64,000 bases of DNA. Source: Coniochaeta sp. PMI_546. Lineage: Eukaryota > Ascomycota > Sordariomycetes > Coniochaetales > Coniochaetaceae. Numbering within the stretch: the stretch's first letter is position 1; each line of letters opens with the position of its first letter. The notes under the pieces were generated by a model that was not told where the DNA came from, ran no database searches, and saw only the letters and a list, made by a program, of their open reading frames with translations. Shown piece after piece: positions 23,434-36,500 of the stretch. Location of the stretch: assembly GCA_021432605.1 (NCBI GenBank), contig MU271151.1:992001-1056000 (forward strand), read 5' to 3'. The position numbers and the translations under genes were made by a program.

Positions 23434-25423
23434 ATGTTCTCCTTCTCTGAACTGCTGTTCTTTGCTTCGTTCTGGTTCCACACTGTGGCTGCAGCCAGCG
23501 GACCGCCAAGATGGAAAGTTCTGTCCGAAGCAAATGAAGTCCAGCCCAATTATGACTTTGTGATCATCGGCGGCGGCACTGCTGGTTTGACCGTCGCAGA
23601 CCGCCTTACTGAAGACGGAAAAACCACCGTCCTGGTCATTGAACATGGAGAACTTGGTGAGTGCTTCAGTCTGATGCAAATATTAGATGTGGAACTTGAC
23701 AAAACTCATAGTCGACTCGCCCTTGATCAATACCGTTCAAGGGGGAATGCAGGGCTTCAATTCGCAATTGATGTACAGTATAAACTCAGTTCCGCAGGTG
23801 AACTTACGCAACCATACTATTGCCGTTCTGGCAGGTAAAGTCGTTGGAGGTAGCTCAGCTGTGAATGCTATGATGACAGTGAGAGGCACGGCTGAAGACT
23901 ACGACCGATGGGGAAGCTTCTTTGCCAACCCATCTGGCTGGAACTGGGAAGGAATTATACCGTATTTCAAAAAAGCTCTCAATTTTGTACCTCCCAATGC
24001 CGACGTTGCAGAGGGATCCAATATCGTGTACGACCAGAGCTTTTGGGGCAACACCTCAAGTGTTTACACGAGCTGGCCGTCGTATCAATTTCCCGGAACG
24101 AAAATTCAGGTCGAAGCTTTCAGGACAATGCCAGGAGTCGAATTCGTCTCCGATAGCGGCTCCGGTCGTCCGGGTGTCTACTGGTTCCCGCAATTCATGG
24201 ACCCAACGAGCGTTACACGATCATATGCCAGGACAGGCCACTATGATGACATCAAGCGAGACAACTATCAGCTCATTGCAGGTTCCAAAGTCCTCAGAAT
24301 TCAACTCGATGGTCATGCAGCTACTGGTGTTGAATTCGTTTCTGCCAGGGCCAACAGCACCAATTCGTCGGTATTGGTGACAGCAACGAAGGAAGTGATT
24401 CTGGCGGCTGGAGCCATTCACAGCCCGCAGATCCTGCAAAGAAGCGGCATTGGACCCAAAAAGGTCCTCACTGCAGCCAACATCACCACTGTTGTCGACT
24501 TGGCAGGAGTGGGACAGAACTTCCAAGACCATCCCATGGTGCAAATGTTCATAAGCTTTCGAAACTTCACATCAAGCCCAAGCGCGCAGGATTTATTCAC
24601 TAACGCGAGCTTCCGTCACTGGGCCGACGAAGTGTGGGCAGCTAACAAGACGGGGCCATACTCAATCGCAACCGGCAATGCAGCGGCGTGGCTGCCCTTC
24701 CCTGTAATCTCTGGTCGATTCGGGGCAATTGCCGACAAGCTTGCAACTCAAGACCCCCGCACCTCACTGCCGTCCGATACAGACGCAAGTGTAGTTGCTG
24801 GGTATGCTGCTCAACTGAAGTCTTTCGCGGCAGCTATGAGGGGTAACAACACAGCCTTCTATAACCTTGGGTTGACAGGCGGATCCTCCAACGGAATCAT
24901 CGTGGATTTGCACCCACTGAGTCGGGGGTCTGTGAACATTGACCCAGGGAATCCCGAAGGAGAGCCAATCGTGGACTACCGTGCGCTTACTAACGCAGTC
25001 GACATCGAAGTTATGACGGAGATCATGCGATATACGCGGCAGTACTACTTCAACAATACTGCAACCGCAGGTTTCGCGCCGAGAGAGTTAAGTCCGGGCC
25101 CGAAGATCCAATCCGATAGCGAGTTAGCGGCGTATCTGGCAGACACACTGTCACCTACCGAGTTTCATCCTGCTGGGACATGCGCGATGATGCCAAAGGA
25201 GCTCGGAGGAGTCGTGGATCAGCAGCTTCGTGTATATGGAGTCAGTAACCTTCGCGTTGTAGACGCCAGTATTATGCCAACCCTGCCTGGTGGCAACACT
25301 TGTCAAACTGTTTATGCCATTGCAGAAAAGGTGAGTCTCTCACACGAATCACTTGTATGTCCTGGAAATCAGCAGTACCAACATTTTGAGCAGGCAGCAG
25401 ATATTATCAAACAAACTGCTTGA
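23434..25423 (+). CDS. Secreted GMC oxidoreductase (AA3-type)
   Basis: FAD enzyme of the glucose-methanol-choline family, which oxidises alcohols and often makes H2O2 outside the cell. Three exons (23434-23656, 23712-25330, 25394-25423) give 623 codons. The signal peptide (MFSFSELLFFASFWFHTVAA) supports the ATG at 23434 rather than an in-frame one at 23407. FAD-binding VIIGGGTAGL comes early, then the GMC signatures GGSSAVNAMMTVRG and GAIHSPQILQRSGIG. The active-site His560 is in FHPAGTCAM; the partner position is Asn603 in PGGNTCQTVYAIAEK, so the pair is His-Asn rather than His-His. At least ten N-glycosylation sequons are present. It could oxidise an aryl alcohol and feed peroxide or electrons to extracellular chemistry, but the substrate cannot be assigned. 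Confidence 0.94.
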
Positions 25424-25515
25424 GGAGACAGAAGATCAGGCTCGGAGAAGCTAAGAACTGGATGCTGTAATCAAGTTTTCATTCATATTATGTGTTACGC
25501 AATGGAGAGATGCTG

Positions 25516-26734
25516 TCAATCTCCATCTCTACCTCCAGGAAGGCTTTTCTCGCTGCTACTATCCAGGTTCAACATCCTGAGTTCTTTATCGAAGTGCATA
25601 TTATCTCTTCCTGTTTGATAAGTCGTATCCGCACGCCTATATCCATCAGCCTGTCCAATTCTTGACAGCTGGGACTTGCGCGAAACCTCCCTGAACATGA
25701 GCCGGAGAAAGGGAATGGACGTGGCGATGAGTGTGACTGCTGTCTCAGATCCCGACCATACGAGTAGATCGGCGGAAGTAACTAGCACTGTCAGCTATTT
25801 CCCGGCACTGAATCAAGGATAAGGAAGTGTTACATGTGAAATCGCCACTTCGAGAAGAACCAGTCAGGTATGTGGCTTTGACAACAGCCGTGATTCCCGC
25901 TCTAACAGCTTGTCAGTAAGTATTGCTCTTTGAGAACATTGGAAAGAAAGACTCACAAGACTCCCAGACTCATCGCAACTGCCACGCCCACCTTCTCCTT
26001 TTTGTTCATCTGCAGATTCCATATAAGGAACCACGGGAAGAGCGCAAGTATGAAGTCCATGGCGGCGGAATATGCTAGGGCTTGTGAGTATGAACGACCA
26101 GAATGGTGATGTGGGCACCGATTTACCTCCTGCAAAGATCGAGTACGATATCGTGACACGGGAATCCCAGCATGTACCTGAGGCGCTAATGATCCACGCC
26201 TTGTAGACTGGAGTACACTGCACGAAAAGAAACAGAGCCGTGAGTCCCATAACGGTGTTCAGGGTGGCGATGATGGACCATACGGCCCAGCGGTGCCATC
26301 GTTTCGTTGCCAAGCGGAGAAGTGTTACCGCAAAGGATGTCTTGCTAGTTGTAACGGCAATTATGCCGAAGAAACGACCGATGTAAAGTAGTTCAAGAGC
26401 GATAGGCTGATCGTCGGGCGGAATCTCTGTCAGATGTCTTCCCACACCAAACTTGCACGATACGATGGTAAGGGTCGAGTAGACAAGAAGAATAAACTTG
26501 AGCCCAATAGTCAGTCACCTAATCGTATGTCGTGCAGGTATGGGTATGCTTGGAGGCTTCAGGACGGGAGGGTAAAGTTCTGCTCACCCATGATATCAGG
26601 GCTATGTGGTCATCCCATCCTAACTTTTTGCCATATCGTGCCTTACAGAAAAATCGAAGAGTCAGAAAGATAAGTGACAAAGTTGTAATAGCGGACAGGC
26701 CTATCACTATCTTGGGTGCTGAGCTCTCTTCCAT
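25516..26734 (-). CDS. PTH11-type seven-helix membrane protein (rhodopsin-like domain)
   Basis: Putative fungal G-protein-coupled receptor-like protein. Five exons (26734-26588, 26496-26127, 26074-25957, 25901-25834, 25787-25516) give 324 codons. Seven hydrophobic segments are visible, starting IVIGLSAITTLSLIFLTLRFF, and typical family signatures follow: WDDHIALISW in the first loop, FGVGRHLTEIP, a stretch ending VTTSKTSFAVTLLRL, FVQCTPVYKAWI and FAGAYSAAMDFILALFPWF. There is no CFEM domain. The C-terminal tail is polar and ends within SSEKSLPGGRDGD. The start is MEESSAPK; frames further upstream lack an ATG. Family members sense environmental or plant cues in some fungi. Its promoter is divergent from the second P450, with a 1.9 kb gap. 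Confidence 0.87.
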
Positions 26735-28613
26735 GATGGACGCGATAGCAGCACAGCGATGCCTTAGGGTGCCAACATTCACATTATGAGCAATTTTAGG
26801 ACTAGATCAATATCCAGAGGGACTTTTGGCGTTAAGTAGCTTGGCAATTCGTCTGCCATTTCCCTCGTGACTGATGACTGAGAAACGGAGTGCAGTCGGG
26901 GTGCACTCATTGGGTGATCTTCTGAATGATCTGCGCGTGGTGTTTCGAAGCCGAAGGGCATAATGAGCAGGCTGTGAAGAAGTGTGCCTCAGTTTAAGCT
27001 TCGACATGTGTTGGCTGTGCGGCTGCCGCATATCGGACGGTAGGCGCCTCAAAGCTTTTTACATAGGACTTCTTGTGGAAAAAATGTCAAATGTACTAAC
27101 GTGAGGCAGCTCTCAGATTTAGCGACGGGACAAAGTATCCTGCAGTAGGGTGGAGAGATCAGCCGAACCCTGTGACAATGATGTGCGTTTCCAGTGGAAG
27201 GCCTGCAGCACATGAGACTTTGCGCTTAATGCCGGAATGAATGCTCACGCAATGGTTCTCGGGATTAGCAGGACTGCGCGTAAAGTGTGCGTGGTTTGGT
27301 AACTAATGCCACATTGCTATGGTATGCAGCTGTCTAAATCTTGTTGCAGAGAGACCCCCTTGACTAAACTTAGACTTTGCGATGACAGTAACATCGAATA
27401 GTCAAAGGGCTGATACTCTGAATCAGATAAACGACATCATCTATGTTGCACACCAGGCTCTGAGCTGGTTTTTTACCCAGCAACGATGCTGAAGCTCCTG
27501 GGATATCCCAACACTCATTCTAATTTGAACCATCCTATTCCTTCGTTCGGACCTCGAGAGGTGCCGCCACCGCCGGAAGGCTTTGGAGCAGGTCCAATCG
27601 GCTTTGGGTGGTCATATCCAGATTCTCTACCCATTTTGGATTATTGAGGCGGGTTGTGGAGATGTTGGACTCGTTGTGCTTTGTTAGTTGTGTTTGACTC
27701 TGTCTACAGAAGATTTCGTACACCTGTTATCGTGTCGCTTCGGCCTCAGTAAACCGAAGTATAACAATTATGCAGGTCAAACAGACAGTTCGAAAGCGGT
27801 GGACACTCTGACGAGCTTTTATATGAGCAGGAGGCTCTATTCACTCCGTTTGTCCTTCAGACCAGTATGAGCGGTGAAGTTGCGACGGAGCATCACTCTC
27901 TATCAATTCAGTGAATGAACCAGATGTATCTCGGTTGTTGTCTACCCAACAGCAACTCTCCGAGTGCGCCTATGTATACACTCTTTCCTTAATGAAGCCA
28001 TGTAGAGCTAGTGTGTTGTTGACGCGCCACGATGGTACAAGAGCATCCTCTTCATCTTGCAACTTGGTAGCAAGCTTAACCTATATCCACGATACGCGGA
28101 AACTCGACGTCTAGACTCTCCGTGTTTACTGATACGACAGGGAGTAAAGAGTGTAGTGTCTCTCAAATATACGAATAATGTTCAATGACGGTTAATTCCA
28201 TTCGGAACTTTCAACTCAGGGACTGACTGATACCAGGAAGGGGAATGATAGTCATGCACTGTAACGGGATGCGGGAGGAGCCCGACCGCTGGGAAAAGGG
28301 CATTGCATTATATTCCTGTAATGGTGATATTGAACAAATGGGGTCTCGATCCTTGGCATCAATCCCAGGTCTCCGTTTGTGCTCTGCCGAACTGTTCGGA
28401 TTTTAGCGTGCGGAGACGAAAGATGGCTTCAACCAAGACCGACCGGCAGTTCGAGGGCGATCCAAGAAGCTGTGCCCCCAGCTCCAATAAGCAAGAAGAA
28501 CCATTTTTTAATCTCTCTGTGGTTCTTCAATATTGGGCACTCATATTTGGTTACACTCGTTGGTCTGCATACTTGATTTATTTGGACTTGCGGCAGTATT
28601 GAGACGCTTGACT
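26735..28613. promoter_or_regulatory. Long divergent intergenic region
   Basis: 1.9 kb between the PTH11-like gene (minus) and the second P450 (plus). It contains two short plus-strand open frames of unclear status: 27486-27647, rich in Gly, Pro and Phe, and 28423-28602, which lies just upstream of the P450 start and could act as an upstream frame. Otherwise AT-rich and without recognisable coding sequence. Confidence 0.4.
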
Positions 28614-30517
28614 ATGGCGACCACAATCTTAACAAGCTTGGCTATTGCTGTTGTCCTAGCAGCTGTCGGTTACATCGGGCTAATTTTTCCCGAGGTAGGT
28701 CGTGGCCCCCCTGGATTTCATTCCCGGTGTGCGTTGTAACGTCTTGACATTGACAACGACTGCAGCTCCAGCAGCAATGGAAATTGTACTCTCGTCGTTC
28801 GCAGCTACCACCTGGACCCAAGGAAATCAAAGTCGGTGTCTCCAAGCCATGGATATGGTTTCGCGAGCTGAATCAGAAATACGGAGATGTCGTCTACCTC
28901 CAAATGGGGCCGACCCCGACCATCATTCTTGGTTCTGCACAAGTGGCCTGGGATCTCCTTGAGAAGCGAGGGTCGGTTTATTCGTCCCGCCCTCGCTTCA
29001 TCATGGGAGGCGAACTTCTTTCCAACGGTATGCGCGGTCTTATGGCACCATATGGTCCCTTTTGGCGACGGTGGCGCAAGCTCCTCCATAGCGGCTTCAT
29101 GCAACGACGGAGCGAGACATATAGGCCTATTCAGAGTCTGGAATCGAACGTCCTGATGCACGAACTGCTTCATAACCCAGAGGACTTTCGCACCCACCTT
29201 GAACGTTACGCGGCTAGTGTAATCGTAAGTATTACCTACGGCCGCAGAGTTGAAGATGTGAAGACAGATATTGTCGTTAGAAGGAACGCCGAAGCAATGG
29301 AACGCCTAACGTTGGTCAAGTAAGTGTGGCCCGAGTCGAAGAATTTGGTAATCAGTACCTTGCTGACTTCTATTATCAGCATTCCTGGCAAGTTTGCGGT
29401 AGAGAGGTACCCTGCTCTAAAGTACGTGCCCAGTATACTCGCGCCGTGGAAGGCAGAGGTACTGAAGCAGCGAGAAATGGATATCGAGCTGTACATGCAA
29501 CTCCTGGACGAGATACGGGACAAAGCTTCGCGGGGCGTCGCGCCGACTTGCTTCGCAAAGCACGCCATAGAGGAACAAGCCAATCTCGGCATGACGGATC
29601 TTGAACTCGCGTATGCTGTATCAACCCCCTTTGGAGCTGGGGTCGAAACGGTAATAACCCAACCCCACGCCACTATCATTGGGTATGAACCTAGAGGCTA
29701 TGGCTAACAATCATAGTCCGCTGGCTCGCTTGCCAGTTTCCTTCTTGCATGTGTCAAGTTCGGCCCCCACTTCATTCCAAAGGCACAAGCAGAGCTGGAC
29801 AAAGTTGTCGGACCGCACAGATTGCCTAGCTTTGATGATCTTCCCAACCTCGAGTACGTCCGCGCTATTGCATCGGAGACCCTCCGCTGGCGGCCAGTAG
29901 CTGTGCTAGGAGGGACTCCGCATGCAAGCACTGCAGACGACACTCTGAATGGGATGTTCATTCCGAAGGGCAGCACCATCATCGCGCCGTTGTGGAGCAG
30001 TGAGTCAAACCCTTACCCGGATACTCTTGGAGCGCCCTCGGGCTAACCATGTCGCGTGCTTTTCCAGTTCACTTGAACGAGAAAGACTTTCCAGATCCCC
30101 ATAACTTCATACCGGAACGCTTCTTGACAGAACGAGACTACCCAGGCACGTTTGGCCATAGTGCCTTTGGTTGGGGACGGAGGGTCTGTCCCGGCATGCA
30201 CGTCGGATCAAACTCCGTTGCACTCAACATCGCCAGGATCCTTTGGGCTTTCGATGTCAAGCCAGAAAAAACTGCGTCAGGGCAGGATATCGACGTGGAC
30301 ATGCATGTAACCGCTTTGCCACTTCTCATGAACCATTGCTGACAAGACACACAGTTTCGCTTTCACTGATGGCTTCAACTCTGTCCCGCTACCTTTCCGT
30401 TGTTCAATCAAGCCAAGATCATCGGCTCACGCCCAAATCATAGAACGAGAGTTTGACAACGCGATGGTGGAATTGAAAGCATATGGCTCGTCAACGCCTA
30501 AAGCCACAAAGTCATGA
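28614..30517 (+). CDS. Cytochrome P450 monooxygenase (second)
   Basis: Membrane-anchored haem monooxygenase, 532 codons in six exons (28614-28694, 28766-29319, 29380-29650, 29717-29999, 30068-30306, 30347-30517). Residues 1-27 are the ER anchor; LPPGPKEI is the hinge. Also seen: helix-C WRRWRKLLH, an I-helix PFGAGVETSAGS where the usual acid-Thr pair is Glu-Thr, ExxR in ETLRWRP, FIPERFL, and the haem loop FGWGRRVCPG with ligand Cys437. The last intron (30307-30346) is only 40 bases, chosen because it alone keeps the conserved FTDGFNSVPLPF tail in frame. Overall it resembles the CYP group with GFNSxPLPF tails found near metabolite clusters. It sits between a PTH11-like gene and a GH11 xylanase gene. 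Its relation to the first P450 is distant. Confidence 0.91.
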
Positions 30518-31566
30518 TGATGAATGGATCAGTTTCAACCCTCTCGTGGATACTAGATTTAAAACACTTATCTGAAGTCACTTGAACTCAAAGTCTTAAG
30601 CATTGCTTACCTGAGACTATGGGCGACATCAGTATATGATACTAGACACATGAGATTAGACAAGGAGATGAGGTTGTGAATATTAGACTTAGATAGTAAG
30701 AGTTATTATGAAATACAAGTTCTTGGGCAAGCTTTGCCATAGCCATATCAGACTCTCAGTTCCTGTAGACCCGCTCCCAGCATGACTCCTTGCAATCTTT
30801 CTTCACAAGCCCAGCACATATTCCTCGATAGATATGGTATTCATCCCCATTTGCTGTACACACTTCAAGCAGAATGAGGAATGAATCTACCCAAGCTCAC
30901 TTCCGCTATGACAGAAAGCCGGGAGTGCTGCAGAAATATTCTATACAGAGCTTTTCATGTAATCATAAGATACCTGTTATCAAAAGTTTTAGGTTCGGTG
31001 ATGCGGATACCGAAGTGTGACAATGCCCAGGTTGACGTATCATTAGACAATCAAATATTATCAGCCGGTAAGTGCAACTCATTTAACGCCCCTCGCGCCA
31101 ACACACTAGCCAGCACTGAATTATGACCCCCGTCTCACAGGTTTCGCAAGATCGTGACCTTGAAGAACCATACCAGTTGACCTGAGCTCTGAGGAACTTC
31201 CGTACAAGCGGCGTCGGTAGTTATCATAGGGCTTGGCGATTGTCTGGGGAAGCCTCCTCAATTTCTATCAAAAGCAAAGTTCTTTTCCCATTGGTCCAAG
31301 TCATATACAGATCACTCAAGAGTCACTCAACGAATCATCAGTAATATACAGAGAAATGTTTACCTACAATTAGTCGACTTATGAAAACCATATAAGGCCA
31401 TGTTAACGCAAGGAGGGCTGACTGCTTCAGCCTAAAATCAACAAGATCAGTTGGGCATGCTAGCCTTGCTTCAACGAGTAGTGTCTAGGTGCGAATCATA
31501 TAAGCGACCACTCGGTAGACAGCGGCGCGTAAACCACTCGCAATTGACCACGCTCGAGGCTTCACG
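30518..31566. other. Intergenic region upstream of GH11 gene
   Basis: About 1.05 kb, AT-rich. A TATA-like CCATATAAGG lies near 31390, about 175 bases before the xylanase start. No coding signal. Confidence 0.4.
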
Positions 31567-32330
31567 ATGTTTGTTCTTCCTTCCCTGGCTGTTGCATCTC
31601 TACTATCATGGTGGCTGGTGGGAGCAGCTGTGATCAACCAATCTGAGGCTGTCGATCCCCCTAGTTCGAGATCTGCACAAGCCAACTACTACTGGTCTTT
31701 CTGGCAGGAGGGCAGTGGCAGTCACAACTGCAATAATGGTGCTGGCGGACAGTATACAGCAAAGTGGAGTGGCGGCGGAGGATTCGTCTGCGGGAAAGGG
31801 TGGAACCCAGGAGGGTCAAGGTACGACCAGTCCACACCATGTTAAACTTACATAGCAGCCAAGGCAGTCAAGACTCAAGGGATATGTGACGAAGCGCAGC
31901 TAACGACATCTTCAGGACAATCAAGTATAACGGGACCTATGAGCCCACTGGTCCGGGTTACCTCTCCATCTACGGGTGGACACGTAACCCTCTGATCGAA
32001 TACTACATCGTCGAATCTCATGGAGATCTGACGCCAGGAGAGCCTTGGACGTTGAAGGGCAATTTCACTTTCGAGGAAGGCACATACGAGCTCTACCAGA
32101 GCACGCGGGTCAACAAGCCGTCAATCGATGGTACTCGCACCTTTCAGCAGTACTGGAGTGTCAGAACCGAGAAACGAACGGGAGGCACTGTCACGACAGG
32201 AAGACACTTCAGTGAATGGTCGAAAGTGGGAATGAAGCTCGGTGGTCACTCTTATATGATTGTGGCAACAGAGGGCTACGCCAGTGGGAAGAATACAAGT
32301 AGTGGTTCGTCGTCGATCAACATTGAGTAG
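31567..32330 (+). CDS. Secreted endo-1,4-beta-xylanase, GH11
   Basis: Extracellular enzyme cutting xylan in plant cell walls. Two exons (31567-31820 and 31916-32330, intron 95 bases) give 222 codons, the usual size of a single-domain GH11 enzyme. A signal peptide is followed by the beta-jelly-roll core: [37 protein letters not shown]. Both catalytic glutamates are present: nucleophile Glu113 in [11 protein letters not shown] and acid/base Glu204 in IVATEGY. The thumb region and the [15 protein letters not shown] motif are recognisable. No carbohydrate-binding module. It is co-oriented with the P450 upstream and the ABC transporter downstream. Its presence inside an oxidative gene group is one reason to consider a plant-biomass role for the region. 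Confidence 0.97.
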
Positions 32331-33513
32331 CTGACTATCTGTGTCCGCTATATGTAGAACAATGGCGGTGCAGCGTGCTGGCTGAATTGTTCTGTCACTT
32401 GCAGCGTGAGAGGGAGATGCGCCAGAACCAAACCGACTAATAGCATGTCGCTTATCATATATCATTCCTGAACGCGGGCATTATGCCGCCTCTACGTATG
32501 AACACATATAAACGCAGCAAACTACATGGATCAGGAAAGAGGGAGAGGCTGGTCACACCGAACGGGGCGAATCTACACGCACCCCATTGCAACTGCATCT
32601 CGAGCCTAGTAGCATATTAGGAGGCCTGCCCTTGATAGTCGTCCTCTTGTGCGGAAATCACCTTAGGCGCCGCCACTAACACATCTCCGTACGAGTTTAT
32701 CTTCTCCGAATCGACCACCAGATATTGAGGATCATCTCTCTATCCTTGATCACTCTCCTAACCCAATCTCTGGGTTCTGCATTAAGCTTTCACCTTCCCC
32801 GACTTGTGCTCTAACAGCATGATCACGCATATTCACGCCACGACAATCTAATGTCTCACCTGGTCGAACTTCTCTCCTAGAGAAGGCCGGAGTCCATGTG
32901 ACCATGGTGTTACCATGTTTGATCTCATCCATGTGCAAGTTCAGTGACCCTGTTTTTCGGCCCTCGATGGGTGACCTGACTGCGTGTAGTAGACCTTCTA
33001 GGTTCTCTAGTCTAGAGGCAGTCTAGGCGAAGAAGTTGCAGCGCTCACAGACGACCTGCTAGATGACTGTGGTAGGACATACGTATAGTGTGATCACGGG
33101 CTAAAGCCGACAACGTGCAGGCCGGACGGAACGATCCCGAACGCCGAAGGGAAGCACCCACTCAACTCCTTAGGTCCTAGAGAAACCACGACACCTTGAT
33201 GGGGAGCATCTGTGGATTTAATGATAATGACAAGATAATAAGAGATTATTTGATCGGTTCTGTCGTCTTATCAGCTTAGGTGATCACGGCGCAAAGGAGG
33301 GGGCAGTGCAAACGCACAGACGCATCATCCTTGCAAAACGTCAGATTGACCTTTTAGTGTAAATTGCACATGTTCATACCTTAGAGCATCGATCATCCAT
33401 GGTCGCGAGTCTGGACGCGCCGCGAAGTATCGCCAGGAGTAGAATTCCTCCTCGCGTTAATCAGACTGCTGATATTTTACTTACACACGAGTCGTGGCTC
33501 GGCGCGTCAGACC
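32331..33513. other. Intergenic region upstream of ABC transporter
   Basis: About 1.2 kb. At 32990-33030 there are overlapping CTAG-rich inverted motifs (TCTAG / CTAGA). A minus-strand open frame of 62 codons (32750-32938) looks somewhat protein-like but matches no family I know; a degraded element is possible but unproven. Confidence 0.35.
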
Positions 33514-36500
33514 ATGGTCGTGGCCGGTGAGAATCCATTTGGCATCGCCATAGCGCAATGCCAAGGCGACTTCGGGCTGCCCCTCCTCAACACTTGGCTT
33601 TCCCTTGGCCTACATGCAGCGTTTCTGCTGCTATCCTTCCAGGGTCTCGCGTTCATGGTTCGCAGAGCGACCGTTGCCCGCATACCAGGTTTTCTGCACT
33701 CACTGTACCTGGTAAGCTGCCAGCACACCTTTTACATACAAAACCCCATATATGACTGCAGCTGACTCTGGGTTGCAACTTGCAAGACAACTGGGACGGT
33801 GTACTGCGCACTCGCGGTTACTCTTCTAGCATACAATGTGAACAGGCCAGACTATGTGTCTTCGTGCTCACTCGCTAGCTCTATTCTGCGAACTTTAAGT
33901 GTCTTGCTCTGTCTAGCGCTATCCTATTGCTGGCACTTCAAAGGGCGCCGGCCGTCCAGCCGGCTGTGTGTCTTCCTCCTCGTCGATCTCCTTAGCAATA
34001 TCGCGAGAAGTCGTGGACTATGGACTGTCGTCCGGAACTCTCTTGATCGTACATTTGCATCAGTGTTTACTGTCTTTGTCGTCGCAGAAGCAGCTTTTCT
34101 CAGCAGCAACCTGATCTGGAAGTCGAGATGGCTTCTCTCGTGGGAGGCAGACGAACACAGCCCGGAAGAAACGACCAGTATCTTTGGTCTTGGACTATAT
34201 ACATGGGTCAACCCCCTCCTATGGGCCGGCTATCATCGCAATCTCAATCTGAAGGACCTTTATCCGCTTGATAAGGCCCTTTCCGCAGATGCTGTCTCGA
34301 GAAAGTCCTTGCGGAGCTTGCACAGGGTAGATGGCCGAGCCGGAGATGCTGATGTTTTGTTATGGGCTGCGAAACCTCTGTTGAGGCCGCTCCTTCTACC
34401 TGTACTTCCTCGCCTTTGCTTGGTCGGCTTCACGTTGTGTCAGCCATTCTTTTTGCAAAGCCTCTTAAACTTCCTTGCCGGACCGAAGGATGAGGTCTCC
34501 AGAAGCAGTTCAGGATCTGGCCTGGTCGGAGCTGCTATCCTCATCTATGTTGGCATAGCAGCGTCAACGTCAATTTACTGGTACTATCAGGAACGAGCGC
34601 AGTCTACCATGCGCGCATTCCTGGTGACTTGCATTTACCAAAGTAGCGTCGGAACACAAACTGCCGACGGAACAGCGGCTGTCACCCTCATGAGTACCGA
34701 CGTTGATCGCATCTATACGGGTATGCGTTACATGCATGAGATTTGGGCGAACATGATTCAGACCGCAATAGCTTGTTGGCTACTGCAGCGCGAGCTGGGA
34801 CTTGGCTTTCTGGGGCCTTTGGCGGTTGTCATTATCGGCTTCGCGCTGTCGTTCGTCTTGTCCAAGCTCGCGGTCAATTATCAGCGTCTTTGGATGGGCC
34901 GCGTCCAAAAACGCATCAGCGTCACCAGCAGCGTTCTCTCGTGCGTGAAGGAACTGCGGATCTCCGCATTGACCGACGCGGTGATCGAGTTGGTGCAAGG
35001 GGAACGCCGGGAGGAGATTCATCAAGGCGCGAAATCGCGAACAATCAGGGCCGTCTCGGCGACACTATCTTCACTTCCTCAAGCAATTGCACCGGTTCTG
35101 GCCTTCGCTTTTGGCCCGGGCCGTCTTGATACTACTAAGGCATTCACGTCCTTATCGTACCTGACGCTTCTCACAGCACCTCTACTCATCGTTCTGCAGA
35201 CACTGCCAATCATTGCTTCATGTTGGGCGTGCTTGAGGAGAATTTACGACTTCCTTGCGCGACCGCAGAGGATGGATTCCAGGATCCTGACGAAGGGCGA
35301 GAGCGGCCCGACTACGGTGGGGCCGCGTATCAGCGTCCGCAACTGCGACTTTGGCTGGTCTGAAGAGAACATAGTCCTCAGAGGCATCGATCTCACCATC
35401 ACCCAGTCATCTATCACATTTGTGATCGGACCGGTGGCTTCGGGGAAGTCTACGCTCTGTAAAGCTCTCTTAGCCGAGGTTCCCTTTATGCAGGGGGAAA
35501 TCACCTGCTCCTACGACCCACGAAGGGTTGCTTACTGCGCCCAAGTGCCATTCCTACTCAGCAGATCTATTCAAGACAACATCATCGGCTTCGAGGACCT
35601 CGATGCCGCACGGTACGATGAAGTAATTCAGGCCACAATGCTCACAGACGACTTCAGAGTGCTTCCGGATGGGGACAGAACCATGATCGGCAGTAATGGT
35701 ACGTCACTAAGCGGCGGTCAAAAGCAACGAATAAGCTTAGCAAGAGCACTCTATCACGATGCCGATCTGATCGTTGCCGACGACGTGTTTAGCGGACTAG
35801 ATCCCAGCACCCAGGAACAGGTCTGCCATCGTGTTTTCGGGTCAGACGGCCTCGTGCGAAAACGTCGAACGACAGTCGTTCTCTGTACACAGTCCGTCAA
35901 ATTCGTTGCTGTGGCTGACTATACCATCGAACTGAGCGGACACGGAGGTATCGCAAAGCAAGGCCCTGTGCCACAAGTGTTAGGCGTAGCAGCTGGAGTC
36001 GCCTTCTCCCAAGCACCCTCTTCTGTTACGGAAACCGATGTAGACAACGCAATTATGCCGTTACACAAGAAGCAAATAAGATCAAACCTACCACGGTTGA
36101 TGAGGGGGGAAGAGCCTCAAGACCAAGCCACGGATGACGAACCTGCGGTACCACCGCCTGCTACGGAGCTGTCGGTCTACTGGGCGTACATGGCAAGTGT
36201 TGGTATTCGTCCATTAATTCTGTATGTTCTCCTGGTCGTCTGTATCGGGTTCTGTCAGAACTTCTCAACAATCTGGCTTAAATTCTGGTCCGCAAATGCA
36301 CTGGGTGACCGGGGCTTCCAGTTCTATATCGGGATATACAGTCTCTTGGCGGTCGCAGCGCTACTCGTCATCTTGTCGGCGGGTTTGATAGTCTTGCGCA
36401 CATTTGTACGCTTATCAGGCGTTCATCTTCATGACCAAGCACTCAAGACGGCACTTAGTGCTAGTTTGCGTTTTATCTCGACGACGGATACTGGCTCGAT

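Noticed and set aside
33762-33786. Use of the nearer acceptor (ending 33761) for the ABC transporter intron
   Set aside because: It enters a frame that stops about 40 codons later, whereas the acceptor ending at 33786 joins exactly to the 1395-codon second exon.
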